A DNA stretch of 6,876 nt from Bacteroidota bacterium (GTDB lineage Bacteria; Bacteroidota; Bacteroidia; Bacteroidales; UBA10428): NCBI GenBank assembly GCA_029268165.1, contig JAJUGM010000182.1, forward strand, positions 1-6,876, in the 5' to 3' direction. A program made the position numbers and the translations under genes. The notes under the pieces were generated by a model. It was not told where the DNA came from. It saw nothing but the letters and a program-made list of their open reading frames with translations, and did not search any database. Shown one piece after another: positions 6,007 to 6,876 of the stretch (its first letter is position 1; the number at the start of each line of letters is the position of its first letter).

Positions 6007-6876
6007 ATGACCCAATTAAACCTCAGAGAATTTATTCTTTTTATCGCAGGCTTTTCTTTGCTTTTCGGATTCCTGATGCTATTCTTCAAAAAGTCAACTT
6101 CTTTTATTCATGGCATTTATCATTGGGCTTCCGGAAGCTTTATGGTTGCTCTTAGTTTGTTTATATATGCTTTTTATCCCTACCCTGAAGAATTTATCAA
6201 TTTGTTTTTTACTAATTTACTGGCTTTCACAGGCCAGTGCTTTTTTCTGCTAGCTTTATGGAAATATAAGGAAAAACATATTAATTATTTTATTTTAATC
6301 ACACTACCAGCTGCAAGTGTAATAGCAACCACTATTTTTACACACATTTATTACCACATGGGGCTCAGGGTGTCTGTGAATTCGATATTATATGCCATAT
6401 GGGCAGGTTTTTGCTTTTATGAAATGCTTACACCACCATCCGAATCCTTAAAAACTGTATTCCGTATCAATGCCATGGCCTTTTTTCTGTTCGGCCTTGC
6501 CATGCTTACCCGGTCGGTGGTTACCTTTCATATGAAGGTGATTGATCTGATGGCTCCGACTATCGAAAGTATAATTCTTTTTTCAGCGCTTGCACTGGCT
6601 GAGATTCTCATTAACTTTGGTTTTATCATTATGGTGAACGTTAGTATTTCAGATGATCTCACCAAACAAATTGCTATGAAAGATAGGTTTTTTTCAATTA
6701 TAGCACATGACCTGAAAAACCCAATGAACAATATACTTGGTTTTAGCGAATTATTACTGATGAAGATCAAAAGAAACGATACCGATGAGATGGAAATGGT
6801 TTCACACGCTATAAAAAATTCTGTAATTCAAACATATAACCTGCTTGAAAACCTTCTTGAATGGTCGCTATCACAA
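6007..6876 (+). CDS. Membrane sensor histidine kinase, N-terminal part (cut by window edge)
   Basis: The frame starts at ATG 6007 and stays open for 290 codons to the window edge, so the 3' end is missing. About seven hydrophobic stretches are visible, near residues 8-27, 41-57, 64-85, 92-112, 123-140, 155-172 and 186-211. No periplasmic sensor domain of any size lies between them, so the signal may be sensed within or at the membrane. After a short linker comes a HisKA dimerisation/phosphotransfer domain with FFSIIAHDLKNPMNNILGF; His234 is the expected phosphorylated residue. The second helix ends in NLLENLLEWSLSQ, typical of Bacteroidota kinases. The ATPase domain, and any fused receiver or regulator domain, would lie beyond the edge. 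It is transcribed away from the ilv operon, with 122 bases between the two start codons. The shared context gives no evidence that it regulates ilv genes. No family-specific symbol can be assigned. Confidence 0.9.
   Translation, partial: MTQLNLREFILFIAGFSLLFGFLMLFFKKSTSFIHGIYHWASGSFMVALSLFIYAFYPYPEEFINLFFTNLLAFTGQCFFLLALWKYKEKHINYFILITLPAASVIATTIFTHIYYHMGLRVSVNSILYAIWAGFCFYEMLTPPSESLKTVFRINAMAFFLFGLAMLTRSVVTFHMKVIDLMAPTIESIILFSALALAEILINFGFIIMVNVSISDDLTKQIAMKDRFFSIIAHDLKNPMNNILGFSELLLMKIKRNDTDEMEMVSHAIKNSVIQTYNLLENLLEWSLSQ

Noticed and set aside
6528..6770. 80-codon minus-strand frame
   Set aside because: It lies opposite the kinase transmembrane/H-box region, which is clearly coding on the plus strand.
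1..6876. CRISPR array, insertion sequence, tRNA or rRNA genes
   Set aside because: No regularly spaced repeats, transposase-like frames with terminal repeats, or RNA-gene signatures were seen on either strand.

Overview
The window looks like chromosomal DNA of a Bacteroidota bacterium. It is AT-rich, the Ilv proteins are of the type seen in that phylum, no clear Shine-Dalgarno sequences precede the starts, and the best promoter matches the TTG / TAnnTTTG pattern of the Bacteroidota primary sigma factor. These are sequence impressions; no database search was run.

Most of the window (385-5884) is one leftward operon for branched-chain amino acid synthesis, in the order leader peptide, ilvD, ilvB, ilvN, ilvC. 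IlvB with IlvN makes acetolactate or acetohydroxybutyrate, IlvC isomerises and reduces it, and IlvD dehydrates the product to the 2-keto acid precursor of valine/leucine or isoleucine. ilvB and ilvN overlap by one base (TAATG) and ilvN-ilvC are 20 bases apart; ilvD and ilvB are separated by 97 bases. No leu genes, ilvE or ilvA lie within the window.

The most interesting element sits ahead of ilvD. A 25-codon reading frame (5807-5884) encodes a peptide with 14 branched-chain residues in 15 consecutive positions. It is followed by RNA segments that can fold in the three alternative ways of a classical transcription attenuator: a 1:2 protector stem inside the leader gene, a 16-pair 2:3 antiterminator that includes the leader stop codon, and a 12-pair perfect 3:4 hairpin followed by a short U run. 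The ribosome position on the leader peptide decides which fold wins. A Bacteroidota-type promoter ends only five bases before the first leader ATG, so the leader peptide may be translated from a nearly leaderless mRNA. The long form of ilvD that starts at a TTG inside this leader is very probably an artefact; the real start is the ATG at 5709.

From 6007 to the right edge, on the opposite strand, runs the start of a sensor histidine kinase with about seven N-terminal membrane helices and an H-box; its 3' end lies outside the window. The left 384 bases have no gene. They hold a probable operon terminator (about 272-347) whose one imperfect pair is a wobble only on the operon strand, and a rightward terminator (38-85), probably for a convergent gene left of the window.
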